Below are positions 21,611 through 35,400 of a stretch of 64,000 nucleotides of DNA, piece by piece (the stretch's first letter is position 1; each line of letters starts with the position of its first letter). Made by a program: the position numbers and the translations under genes. Below the pieces are notes generated by a model, which made no database searches, had not been told where the DNA came from, and was given only the letters and a program-made list of their open reading frames with translations. This stretch comes from Phascolomyces articulosus (Eukaryota > Mucoromycota > Mucoromycetes > Mucorales > Lichtheimiaceae). The DNA lies in NCBI GenBank assembly GCA_025677815.1, contig JAIXMP010000012.1:496001-560000 (forward strand), in the 5' to 3' direction.

Positions 21611-24600
21611 AAAGATTATGTGGTACATGTCGTGACAGCAATCCCCAAATCTCCATACTCCCAAATTATGGCCATAGTAAAGAACGGATTCTTAAAAATA
21701 AACAATGATTCATTTCTTTTACTAATAATTCAACAAATCAAATAGATCGAACAGTATAATCATATGATGTATGCCAGTAGTAGGAAGAAGCTCTACATGA
21801 TTGTTTAATATATAGCTCTGCTATTATTCAACATAAACCTTTTCTTCCGTAAATTGTTAAGCCCATTGATTTTTAAAGCACCCATAATAGGTAAGCTTAT
21901 TAAATATGGGTGTTGTGCATAATCCGTAGTTATTGCTCATTAGTATTCACAGATGATCTAATCCTGCTGCAACTGCAAATCACATCTTTTGTTTCTACTT
22001 GAAAGTGTTTCCTCAAGGGGATAATTTTACTCTCGAGCTCTTTCCATTTCTGACTTGTTGACAGCAAACTATGGTCTTTTTTCCTTGAATATACCCAGTG
22101 ATATCCCATTACTGTTTTTTCCCTCTGAGAACTCATGCAGACCATATGTTTTAGAATCCTTTTTTTCCTTCCATCTGTGATTTAAGAATACTGGAATTAT
22201 TTTTATAATATGCAAAAGTCCCCAAGATAAAAATAAATTATAGTTATGATTGACGGACACTGACATCATTATTCTTTGTTTTCTTCATTGTTCAGGGAGA
22301 ACCTATGTAGAAAGACTTAGAACGACCATTTGTTCGAGTGGTGGTCTTGCCGAGCGGGAAGAACGACGTGCTTCCCTAATAAGAAGGTTCCTAAGTTCAT
22401 TGTTAATCACAGTACAATCATTACAGTTTGCCTAGATATAAAATGTTTTTGAATTGAACCCTACCTATCGTATATATCATCTTTCAATTGAGCAAATTTT
22501 TTTGCAGGTTCTTCTCTCGACGGACTGAGAAATATACATTTTCGTGGTTTTGACAACAGCTTTGTCCCCATATATTTTTAGATTTATGATATTTTGAATC
22601 AACTGTTTTATACTCTCCTTTTCTTGCTTCTATTATGCATCCATGCTTTGTTTATAGCTATTTTGCAATACCCTTGACTAGAGAAGAGAACACAATGATG
22701 CGCTTTTTTCTCTCTCAATTATAGATTCCAAAATAGCGAATTACTAACTTCTCGTTGTTTTACTTTATGTTATTTTCCATGATGCTTTCCCACCAACAAA
22801 TTTCGTTGACATAAACGAATGACTTTTACAAACACATCAGGCATTCTTTGTTTATGACAATATTAGGTGTTGCTGTTGTTGATCCGAGTTTGTTATTTTT
22901 ATGACCCTATTTAGAGCCTGTTTCCTTCGTGTAAAGTTGTGCTTTCAGTGTAGGTAACTTTGGGAAGCATTTCACTTGAATCTGCAAATAGGTATATACC
23001 TTCTGAATACATAAGTGAACCTGTCAAAAAGAAGGCGGAGGGACAGAAGCAATAGGAGGGGGAAGCATAAACGTCAACTAAATAATATTTCGATTCTATG
23101 ACAAAAAGTTGCTTATACTTGTATTCTATTGGTAAAAGTGTGAAATTATAATAATAGCAGAAAATAAAAAAACATAAATGCTACAAGTCTGCTGAATGCT
23201 GAATACTGGTGAAGAATAATATATCATGCCAAAAACTATATCGTGAAAAATATAGACGCTTCATTTCTTTCAAAGTTCACCGAGTCAAAAATATCATTTA
23301 TATATAAAAAAAAAGTAAAGGAAAGAGAAGTATAGTCGTTGTAGATTATACGACGCCACGATATGAGTTTTTTTTGGGTGATACATTTAAGATTTGGCAT
23401 CACATTCTTCTTTCAGGCTCATCTAATATAAAATTGGTCATTCCAAAAACACATTTTCAGGTGACACTCTTTATAGGGGCTCTATAATTATGACAAGATC
23501 GTCTATACTTCATATATTAGAGTACTATTACAGTAGTTAAAAAAATAAGGTTTATTCGATGATGGTCCATCATCATCATATTTGATCATGCTCCTTACTT
23601 TTTTTATAATAACATCATCATTATTGTTTACTTGAGCATAATACCAATGAAAAATCATGTCACCGGGTAAATTCTTTAAATGGACATGAAATATAGGCAT
23701 TTGTTTAACAATAATAAGTGGGGTAGTATATCAATAAATTTTCTTCGTAATGTGAAAACATTCGATATATACTACAACCACTACAAGATGTTTTTATAAA
23801 CTATTATGAAACAAAAAAAGTACAGTAATAGTCTTAAAAAAAAGATGATGATGATGATGGTTGTACATATCTCGTAATGTATATAATTATAATAAATTGT
23901 CTGTGATAATGATGGATGGATGATCCTATTGATTTGTAAAATGGGATCTGCTTATAAACAATCAATCTCAAAAGAACCATCTTGTATCACTATGTGTGTA
24001 TAATAATATTATTATAGTCAGAATAGTGCCATTGAAACAACCCGGAGCTTACGAAAGCATAAATAAATAATAATAAGAAAAAAAAAAATGAGGGCAACGG
24101 ACGTATCCGTTATTTTTTTCTATTAGGGGGTTACATCTATGATATAAAAAAGGCAACTTGTCCCTCATATCATTCAAGTCATACTTGTCATTTTAATTCA
24201 TGGATGGGAAATATGCTTCATTTTTGGTCGTTCAAACTTTATTGATTGGGAAACCTTCTCTATTGATTGAAAAGTTCCGATTGGGAAATTCATGGCATAA
24301 AATATACTCTCTCTCTTTAGTATTATAATTATTTTTTATGATCAGGGTTTTTTGTTTCTCCACAAACAAAAAGAGGCAAAGCAAACAAACAAATGATTAT
24401 AACACAATCATTATCTATCTCCAATAAAAGGTCGTGATTTTCATCCTTTGTAAAAAGGGTCAAGTTGATAAGGAAGTATTTTTGAGCGGTCATTTAAAAA
24501 AGATATACTTTATAAGGCGATTTCATGTATCAACTATTTTTTTTTTTTGCTTAAAGGCTGTTAACCGATACTTCAAAAATTATCTTATCGATCTGAAGGA

Positions 24601-25376
24601 AACACAAAAAAAAAGGTTTGAAAGGAAAAACTTATTGTTCATTTTTGTCGGCATAATGATATAGGTATAATAATATATTAGAATGACGGGAAATAGAAGA
24701 GAAAGAAAAGTCCTATAAACTTTACAGTTTGATACCACGTTGTTTATTTATGATATATAAAGGAAAAAAGACCCACACGTAACTTCAAAAGGGCCATGGG
24801 GTAGTGGGGAGTACACAGATGGGAGGATTTTATTTATTTATTTATTTTAATATGACGTATTACAAGTGAAGAGTAAATTATATATAAGCCGACATCCGTA
24901 AATTGCGCTAATTTTGATCGGAAAGGAAGGTCATAGTTTCACAGATTGACACTCAGTTTTCTATTTCTTGTTCAAACAGAACCAATCAAAAACTTTTTAT
25001 TATGTTTGTTATTAAAAGAATGCTTATTAGATGTAGTCAATAGCCAAGGCTAAACGTGGAGGAGGAAGAGGAAAGGAAATAGTAGTATGAAAGAAATATA
25101 TACAAAAGAGAAGAGAAAAATGTTCATATTATACTAGTAAGATGTTATATATATATATATAAATTATGTTGTGTGGATGTGTATATGCATATTTGGTCAA
25201 CGGTGTAAGAAGAGAGGGTATAAAAAATGTAATATAGAATTCACCATGGAAGATTACGTGTCATGATTAGTGACAGCAATCGTATTATAAAGAAAGTTTT
25301 GACATTTTCCTTACTATCCGTTGTTGTTGTTGTTGTCGTCAATCAAGAGATTTAAAAAAGGTTTTGGTTTTTTCCT
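21611..25376. other. Long region without an intact gene
   Basis: It is low in coding signal. A GC-richer patch at 22295-22395 reads a basic plus-strand peptide (ERLRTTICSSGGLAEREERR), which may be another fossil. A (GAT)n run lies near 23845. The right end is the 3' flank of the minus-strand gene at 25.4 kb. Confidence 0.4.
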
Positions 25377-26220
25377 TTATGCTGCGATAGCCATCACTAC
25401 TTCATCACGTAGAGGACTTGGTTTTGTAGCAACAAATTGATCCGATCGACGAGGTAAATGATATCTAGGTCGTAAAGGACAAACAATCTTGTTGGCACGC
25501 ATCATATTGAGTTCAGCTGCGATCATACGTAAATGAGCTGCATTGGCACGTACTTCGCGACCAGGACGAGGAACTGTTTCAGGTGGCGGTACTTGCTTTT
25601 CTTGTGCTTGATCCCATTCCTTTTGCATTTCATCCCAATTATGTTCTTCGGAAAAGACACTATTACTTAATACCATATTGGCACCTAGACTACTATTTCT
25701 TGTCGATGATTCGTTGTTATTGGTATCATCATTAGTGCTGTTTGCACTAGTAGTAGTAGAAGGGCTAGTTTCAGATGACGACGACGACGAAGAAGAAGAA
25801 ACTAGCATGTCCGATAATGATGCCGCCAAGCCTTCGTCTCCAAAACTAGGACTAGAAGAAGAGTAAGAAGAACTCAGACTACTACTCAAAGAAGGACAAT
25901 CTTCGTCTTTGTTGGTGGTGGATGTGGTAGTGGTGGATATGATTTCAATAGGTGATGTACATACATTGGGTTTGGCGGGGGATATTAATATAGGTACGTT
26001 GGTGATAGAAGTCGTGGATTTGATGGATTCAGTAGAAGATATCGTTTCGTCATCGCTTTCGTCGTCGTTGTCACTTTTTACTGTTGACCCTGCAACGAAT
26101 TCATAAATCAAAGAAAAGACGGAAAAAGATAATGGTATTGATTCTTTTTTCATTGGAATTGTAGTTGAAAATAATGAAGAAGAAATAGAAGAATAAGATG
26201 CAGCAGTGGTAGTAGGGATC

Positions 26221-26252
<32 letters not shown>

Positions 26253-26649
26253 TATAATAATAATAATAATAATTATAATAATAATAATTATAATAATAAT
26301 AAATAATAATAAAAAGGAGTAGAAGAAGATAGAGAAGGGAGTCGTATATATAATATATATAAATGATAACGGATATCGAGAAATAAGAAGGTAAAGAGAC
26401 GTTGACCAATAGGATTCATATGAAAGAGGATATCAAAGATAGAAAATTATAATAATATCGATTAGTTATAAATCTTAAATATCATAAATGTGATACACAC
26501 ATCATCATGGAGTAAAAAAATCCATTATCTTGAAATATTCCACATACCAATGAAGTATTATTATTAGGTTTGGATGGTTTTGATGAAAATAAGATATCGA
26601 CGTCACTAATAAGGTCTTGCATTGTTGCTGTACGTTCAAGTAATGACAT
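25377..26649 (-). CDS. Conserved fungal protein of unknown function
   Basis: The exons are 26649-26548 and 26219-25377, giving 314 aa. The N terminus (MSLLERTATMQDLISDVDIL) is a short amphipathic segment. Residues about 50-215 are Ser/Thr-rich and acidic and probably disordered. The C terminus is compact and conserved-looking: NWDEMQKEWDQAQEKQ, PRPGREVRANAAHLRMIAAE, then basic KIVCPLRPRYHLPRR and KPSPLRDEVV. I recall similar tails in uncharacterised fungal proteins but know no function. The intron contains a long (TAA)n array immediately before the acceptor. The protein could be phospho-regulated given the Ser density, which is inference. Confidence 0.72.
26222..26312. repeat. (TAA)n/(ATT)n array inside an intron
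   Basis: An imperfect TAA trinucleotide array lies within the single intron of the gene at 25.4-26.6 kb, near its acceptor. Interruptions of the type AATTATAA divide it into several blocks. Confidence 0.85.
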
Positions 26650-29450
26650 TTTTAAATAATGATGATTAAAAAGAAGGTTTATATACAAAATAAGAAAAAC
26701 GTTGAAAGAAACAGAGAAGAAGAAGAAAGGAAAAAAAAAAGGTGAGGTTATTTATATATACAAAAAATTTATTAACAAAAAATGCGGAAGTATCGGATAT
26801 ACGTTCCAGTTGGGTTGACTAGATTGGAGGAAATTCACTTTTTGGATCGGGAATAGTTGGTGTTTGTAAGCTGCAGGAGCAAATTTCCTTTTTAGTCAAG
26901 CGTCACATTTTTGTCCCACGTGAAGTGCGTGTGTGTCTTATTACGGGTTTTTTGTCTTAAAGGAATTTCTCTCCAAAGAGTAAACACTCAATTCCATCAT
27001 TTTCGTCATTACTTTTTTTAAACCATAATGTGGGAAAAACTATTATTATTGAGATAGTAATAAGACCAGAAATAAAGAGCCAATAACTGAGGATTTTACT
27101 TATATTGGTCGTCAATAACGACATTCAATTTTATTACGAGAAAAAAATAAGGTACATCATACACAATGACTATCATCGAACATCATCATCATCCTATCCA
27201 TTCTTATACTTTTCTTATCTTTTAGTATTTTCCTTTTAAAGAAAATGATACTTTATGCTTTTTTGTTTGTTGTTTGTTTGTGTATGGAGTGTGGGGTTGG
27301 TTTTTCTGTAATATACTGAAACAAAAAAAAAGATAGCGTCGGGTTGATATTTATTATTGTTCACATGTATTCAATTAGATGCATTATTGTATTGTAATAA
27401 GTATCATCATCGTCATCATCATCATAAGAGGAAGAAGGAAGTTGTAGAATAATAGGATTAATTTTATCTATTTCCTTGTTGGTATCACAAAACTGATGTG
27501 TTTCTGATTCTCTCCTTCATTGATAGGTAATCATCACTATCCTCATTTTTTTAGGGCTTGGACGAACTCTCTTTATTATTATAGCATAATAAACATCCTA
27601 TCATTGATTGGTTTATTTTGGTATTTAAACTATTCCAATGGTAACTGATATACCATATCATCATAGTCTATCTTAATGATGATGGCTATTATTTGTCACA
27701 TAGAGAGATAAACTTGTTGATCATCATCATATTGCCACTTTGTAATAAATTAAATAATCCATTTCTTCTATAAATGCCCCAACAAATAGATAATGAGAGA
27801 GACTAATTTCTAAATGAGTAATAAAAATATTTTGCTGATAAGAAATGAGTGTTATTAGGGAGAGTGAACAGGGATATAAAAATGTACAGGGTTCAAAAAA
27901 TAAAAAAGATAACGGATCCTCACTCATGCATATTAATTCCCACACGACTCAGTTTTCCTTTCACGCTACTAAATAGAGTGGCGAGATAGAGATAAAGATC
28001 GTATATTTTCCCTCCTGCGTTAATTTTTTTTTTATCATTCCACACTATTATTATCTAACATACTAAATAATAACCCACTACCTTTTATATATACTAGTAA
28101 TAATCTATCATCATCTTTCATCAAATTAGTCCATCTTGTAATAATCATCACAATCCCAGCCAACTACTTCTTCTACATATGAATGAATATAAGATAAGAT
28201 AGTCATACAGAGCTTTTATTATTTATCAATAAACAATTTTGAATTTGATGATTATTCCTTCTTGTTTCATATCTAAAATTAACTGTGTCATATAGAATAG
28301 GTCTGGGACATTTTTTTAAAAGGATGGATTAAGCTTATCAACGCAATCGTTGATTCGTATCATAAAAGAAACTTATGACACGGGTGGCTATCAAAAAAAA
28401 AAAACTTGAATGATGCTGATGATGGTTTGTATGATATTATTATTATTATTATTGGAAGACACATGATCATGTCTATGTCTCTGTATGTGTGATGAGATGC
28501 TGATGATGATGATTGTGAATAGACACTTGTTCTTTACAACCTTTTGTTCTTATTTCCTATTAAGGGACAATAACAATAATAAAAAAGAAGAGAGAAGAAA
28601 GAGCACCAATAATAACATATTACTTATCTTGGTGGTTGTTATTATGATACCAAAGAAGTCCATGATATATATAGAACCAATGCTGTGAATCTATTTATCA
28701 CATAGCATCATCCATCATTGGTTATTACAAAAAAAAAGGTTTACCCATACTCCTGTGTGGAAAAAAAAAACGAATGGGCCGTTTGTTTTTGAATCGTGAG
28801 ATATCAAATAGATGCTTCCCACGATTAATTATAACTTAAAGAATGATCCTCCATACTTTTTTTTATTTTAACTTCTTGAACATTTAGAACGATAGTCTTT
28901 CCGCGGTGAGTTATGATATTGTATCCGCTTGTTTGTCTTGTTCTCTATTCGTTACATTAAAATTCGCCGGTGGATTTGAAAATGCATTTTTGTTCCCACA
29001 ATTAATGCCGACATTCTCATTCTCCCTTTGATTTATTACCATATACTTCAGTACGAGTCATTCAAAGTTCATGCAATGTTAAACATGTTTCAAACGAATA
29101 GAAAGTTCCAGTGCGGATATCAATATTATTTTATATATTGCATGAACATATTACCGTCCCCCACACATCTCGCCATTTTTCAACGCAGGGAAAAAAAACC
29201 AAAACGTGGTGGGTGGAGTTGTTTTATTTAAAAAGGAATGCGTTATTGTTTTTATATATTGCTACAAAATAATGATGTTATGTATGTATATATAGATTCA
29301 CTTGTTGTTGTTTATGTTGAAAAGAGGATGATGATGGATGTTAAAAGGATGTGGAGGAAAGCCGGGAAAAAGTGAGGGGTATATAAAAAAAAGTAGATCT
29401 AAAAAAAAAAATAGAGAGAGAGATATGCAAATAAAAGGAAGAATTTTGAT
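26650..29450. other. Intergenic region of about 2.8 kb
   Basis: It is the 5' flank of the 25.4-26.6 kb gene and the 3' flank of the Rim15-like gene. It is rich in ATC/GAT triplets (for example 27405-27426) and T tracts. I find no supportable gene. Confidence 0.5.
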
Positions 29451-32400
29451 TTAAGCTTTGAACCGACTACTCAAAGATGAATTAGATGAATGATGTGCAA
29501 ATAATGGAGGTCGATGGGTAGTTTCTCTTGTACCACAAAACTGTTCTAATCGTTGATAAATGATATTTTTGGTGACAGGCTTACTAAGTATATCATCAAA
29601 AGCGCCAGCTAATTGAACTGTTCGTTCATAAGCAGTGACGGCAATGATAGGTGTGGTTCTATTTAAATTGTTGGTCGATTTGATCATTCTTGCAGCTGCT
29701 TCACCGTCAACTATTAAAAAAATAAATCATGGTAGCGTTAATAAAAAATAAATGAACATCTCCTTCTTCCTCCATTACATATATACTTACTGATAGGCAT
29801 ACGGATATCCATAAAAATGATATCGTATCGAACATCGCCCATTGCATTTCGGATCGCTTGTGCTCCATTACGTACAATGACCGACCGACATTGAAGTGTT
29901 TGAAGAATGGTTTCGAGAATTTTACAACTGATAGGGTTATCATCCACAATCAAACAGTCCAATGGTTTATTATTTTGTTGAACAGCCTGTTGTTGTTGTT
30001 GTTGTTGTTGTTGACTGGTTTGAGTTGGAGGAGGTGGTAAGGATGGGGTGTTATTACTACCATTATTGAATTCTTCCAATGGATGAGTAGCTGCAGCAAT
30101 GGAACGATCTCCAGGGGACGATGCAGATCGAGTTCTTGATTTTTCTGTTAATCGCTGAGGTTGTCCTTGAGCCGTGACATCCATGGATCGTCTGACTGTT
30201 TTTGTTGTGGCCGATTGAGAAGCGACCATGGGTGGTGGTAATAAAGGATTGACATCTTGTTCTTCGGTCATGGCACCTGCACTATTACCTGGTGTAAGTG
30301 CATTACTCGAGGATTTACGTCTTGGTGGAACGGGTGGCATCCGTGGTTGAGAAGGAGACACCAATCCTGGAGGTGGAGATGATTTATGCATATCACTAGC
30401 AATAATACTATCATGACGAATTTTTCGAATAGCATCTTCATTTGCCTTTTCAAGCACAGGTAAATTCTTGTAAACAAAGGTACCAAATTCTTCTTCATGT
30501 TGATTGTTATTATTATTATCCGTCAAACTGACAGCACTGAGATGTAATCCTTTTGGTAAAGGTTCTCGTGACGAGGATGAATTCTCTTGCAAATGCTCCG
30601 GGTTTTGTTCTTGAATAATGGCATTGGCTTTGGCGACTTGTTGTTTGTCAGATTCAGGTAGTTGAAGGATTTTGCTAACAATATCATCACTGGTACGTCC
30701 TGCTTGTTCATCCTGTTTGAGCATGGTTGCACCACGCAAATCAAAGTAATCTGTATCTTCCATGTCGGCTGGTTGAGGGACAAAGGCAGGTGATTCGGTC
30801 AACAGTGTATCCCAATTGATACTCTTAAAAAACGGATGGTATTTCACTTCATCCGATCCGTTCGCTCCCAGTCGTTTTTCTGGGTCCAATGTCATGAGTC
30901 GTTCCATGAAATCTCGCGCTTCCGGTGATATATCGACCAAATCCTCATGCCAATCAATACGTCGTGATAAGATATTCTCAAATACTCGATCAGGTGTATC
31001 CGCATGGAACGGTGGTATACCATATAAAAATTCGTAACAGATCACACCTAATGCCCACTATTTACAAAAAGATGAATTAATAACTTTTTCTCACTCCTTA
31101 GTTATTAACTCATAGTGATAATAGAACGAAAAGAACATACCCAATCCACCATCGAGTCTTGACTAGTACCCAAAATACTTTCCGGTGCAAGATAGTCTGG
31201 AGTACCTACTGCTTTACGTGGGGTATCGCTACGATCACATTGCATATACCCAGGTGTTCCAATCATTGGGGTATGGTTACTGCTATTCGTATCCGTTGTA
31301 CGAGCGGGCGATGCACCACTTGCACTGCTACCACTCGTTTCTCCTGGCTGTTGAAGATGGTGTTGCGGTTGTTGTTTATTATCTGTACCAGCAGACACAG
31401 AGCTGGATCTTGAACTACGACGTCGTCCTTCATCAAACAAAAGACTAAAGTAAGAATGACGATAAGCACTATTGGAAGGCGTAGCCAACATATCGTTTGC
31501 TGGTGTGGATGAGGGCGCTTCTTCAGGAGATGGTGCTGGTGAAGAAGGAAGAGCATGGTGATGACCTGGTGCATTTTCATCAAATGGACTTGTTGTACTT
31601 AATTCATCGCGTACTCGACGGTTCAAGAAACCAATACGTGATAATCCAAAATCCGTCAATTTCAAATGTCCATTTTGATCGATCAATAAATTATCTGGCT
31701 TCACATCTCTATATATTTTTTTTTGATAGATAAATTCTGTTAATTATCCCACCACACTTGAAATAATCCAACATCCAAAAAAAAAATCGCATATATAAAT
31801 ATACCTGTGAATGACATTTTTGCTATGAAGATACGCTAAACCAAGAGTGACTTCAGCAAGATAGTTCCTAGCCCAATCTTCCGGTAAATTACCCAATACT
31901 TTGACCAAAGCAGAACAATCGCCACCATTCAAATATTCCAACACGAGATATAAATAATCCTTGGATTGAAATGTATAATACAACTTGGTAACAAATGGAC
32001 TATCAGTTTGCGTCATTAAAATCATCCGTTCGGCCTTGACATTCGTTACTTGATTTTTGGCAATCATGTCTGATTTTTTCAAAAATTTGATGGCATAATA
32101 ATCACCAGTGGATCGTTTTTTGGCTAAAAACACGGATCCAAAGGCACCTTTACTGATGGGTTTAATAATATCAAAATCTTTGATACTGGGGGGTGTGGGT
32201 CGTGGAGGAATGAACGCTTGTAAAGGTTCCAAAGGAGATTTACCCGTCGAAGATAAATCTTTGCCTGATTTTTGAGGACGTAATCCGGGGGATGCCATGG
32301 GTGTATCAATCATTTCCACTTCAAGAATAGGTGCTTTGGGTTGAGGAGGTGAAATGGGGGTGGATTTGCGACTATTCCGACGATGTTTTCTTGATAATCG

Positions 32401-35400
32401 TCCCACACCTCGTTTTAATCGACTCAAGAGGCCCTTTTTCTGTTGTTGCGGTTCATCTTTTTGTTTTTCGGTGGAGTTCGTTTTGGAGGAAGAGACACTT
32501 GATTTGGATTTGGGTTGGTCAGGGACAAATTCTGTCCAACCCACTTCTTGTTCCATCGTCTTTTGGAAGTCCGTTCGTGCACGTTCGTTGTATTCAAGAT
32601 GATCGCGCATACGGTTTACTGCATTCACTTTTTTACGAATCATGACATCAACTTCTCGGATCAAGGAAGTGGTTTCTACATCGTCTGCCGTAGGGGGACG
32701 CCAATAGATGACTTGAACCATTTTTGATTTGGATCGAGGGGATTGAAGAGATCGTGCTCTTCCACTCTTGGTATCTTCATTACTATTGCCTTCGTCGTCC
32801 TCGTCATTGTTGTTCTCCTCCTCCTCTTCTGGCGATCCTCCTTCTTCATCTCCTCCACGGCCTGGCATGGAGATACTAAGGGCAACATCCACAATTTCCA
32901 AAAGATCCTTATATATTTCAAGATCAGCTTTCTTCAATTCGATGGCAGAAGGCATGTTTTGTTCTACGGGTAATGCCTCTGCACCATAAATAGAATCCTT
33001 ATCGTCCTCATCATCTTCCTCTTGAATAGGTATACCAGCACCTGTACTGATGTTACTTGTAGCACTCACATGGGTATCTTCATTTTCCATCAATTGAGCA
33101 ATTTCTGCCTTGGTATTGTCGGAGAGTTCAACAATATGATGTCTTACATCACGTAAATTATCGTTACTAATATTAACTTCCATTTCAGTACGATGAATTT
33201 CAATACATAATTCAGAATGTTGTTCAAAAAAGCCAGCTATGACCCAACGTTCACACACATGACATAAAACAGGCGGTAATGCCATGAGCATTTCTTTGGA
33301 AATCTCTTGATCTTCTTCTTTAACAACATCTTCTTGTATGGATGGTTGTTCCTCTGCCTGTTTTTCTTGTTGGTGATCACTACCCTCGGGAAAATGAACG
33401 GAGGTCGCAGCCAAACCAGGGGAATCCAATGTGGGTTCGGACATGGATCGATTTCGTATCATGCCTTTACTAATCGTCTCATCGTCCTCGCCTTCCATAT
33501 GTTCTCGTTCATGTGGCTGTTTTTCATCATTGATTAAGCGTGTAGATGTGGAAGGTGAATGTTGGACAATAGACCATCGTCTTGAACTGACGGGTTTGAT
33601 GACCCACATGGTATGACTTGGTTCGCCTGTCACTCGATTATACATCAACATGCCCTTGCCTTCCATCTCTGTTGTGGCATCATATTCTTCATCGTGATCA
33701 ATCAACATATGGAAACGTACTTCAACCGTTCGAGAGTCATCCATTAACAATTCTTCAGTTGCTTCCACAAAGACACGTTGATCTTCGCTGGATAAAAATC
33801 GGGAAATAGTCGTGCCCATGATGGATTGTGCATCTTCGCTCCTATAGTTTCATCCATCATATTGTTAGTAATGGGTTATATAGAACAGATGATAATACTA
33901 AGTGATCCATGCACTTTTCTTCTTTTTTACCTAATATAATCCAACCAAACAGGACTGACATATTGAATAGCTGTGGTACCCAAACTCAATTCCATAATAA
34001 TTGTACTGTTTTGACCACGGTCTGCCGCTTCTTGTAAATCTACCTGATCTTGTTGTCGATCTTCTTGAGTAGAAATCGATCCAAGGTCATCACTGGATTG
34101 TATCCCACTTGAAGTAGCTGATGTCAATAATCGACTAGGTACAGCCGATCCGACAATATCTGAACCACGCGCTGTACCATCACTACTCGCGGTAGGTAAT
34201 CGTTGCCTTGTCAATTCATATCCAGGAATAGCTTCACTACTACTCATATCACCTTCTTTGGTCGACATACCACTAATGGATTCTAAATCAGTGGTAGTAC
34301 CTCCTTCGGTATCACTTGTACCTGCTGTAGGTGTTGCCGATGCTGACAATGGCTGTTGTTGTTGTTGCTGTTGCAATTGCTGAATCGACATGGAGGATAC
34401 ACTGGTACCTGCTGCAGCTGTAGGTGCCATAGACCAAGCCCAGAATCCACGTTCTGCTTCCCACCAATCCAAGACACGATTCAAGGCAGCTACACCCAAT
34501 AATAGACGAACATACCATTCACGACAAGGCCATTCGGGATGATCATCCCATTGGACACCAATGGCTTGAATGTTGGATACTAATTCCGCACACACACCCT
34601 TGTAATCCAAAAACACATCCAAGGGGGTATCCATCACACTTTGTGCCAATGCAATCAAGTCTTGAAGAGTTAAAATAAATGGTGTGGCTTGGTATGAATC
34701 TTCGGTAATTAATGTAATCATATTGTTCATATGAGAAGGAGGTGTGGTTGTTGTTCCCATGGCAGAAGAAGGTGTGGTAGCTTCACCAGGACTGCTGTTA
34801 TTATTTTGACAATAATAACCAGCACCTCCTTCTTCCATATCATAATTGAATGACTCTTGCTGATGATGATGTTGTTGTTGTTGATCTTCTTCCTGTTCTT
34901 CAATATCTTGTAAATCCGTCGTGATATTACGTTTACGTAGTGAATGTTGATGTTGTAATCGTGTTGTTTGATAAGCAGGTGTATTTTCTTCCATATCGCT
35001 ATGATCGGATACATCCCCATTTTCATCACCACTATCACCACCATTACTACTACTACTGCTACTCAAAGGTTGTACACCACGTTCCAACATTTCGTCCATA
35101 TCCTCGACATATTGTAACCCACGTTCCACATATTCGTTCAATCCATCAATAATACATCGCATTTCCGAATCACAAGCATCTTTGGCATATTGAAGTCGAG
35201 ATCGAATGGTATTTTGTACACGAATCGACGATGATTTATCATCTACATCATTGCCCGTTCCAAAAATCCTGCCTAATCGACCAAAAAGGCCTAATCGGTG
35301 ATCAATTGGGTTATGGAATCGGTATCCAACATGTGTTGTGGACGAGGTGGAGGTTGTTGTAGAGGGAATCATACCACCAGGAGTTGCATGTTGGGATGAT

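Noticed and set aside
22320..22400. GC-richer patch suspected to be a tRNA (GTTCGAGTGG, GCCGAGCGGG)
   Set aside because: I could not fold an acceptor stem, anticodon arm and T arm with proper spacing. It may be a fossil coding patch.
29028..29231. 67-codon plus-strand frame in the 3' flank of the kinase gene
   Set aside because: It has no homology cue, no splice sites and chance-level length.
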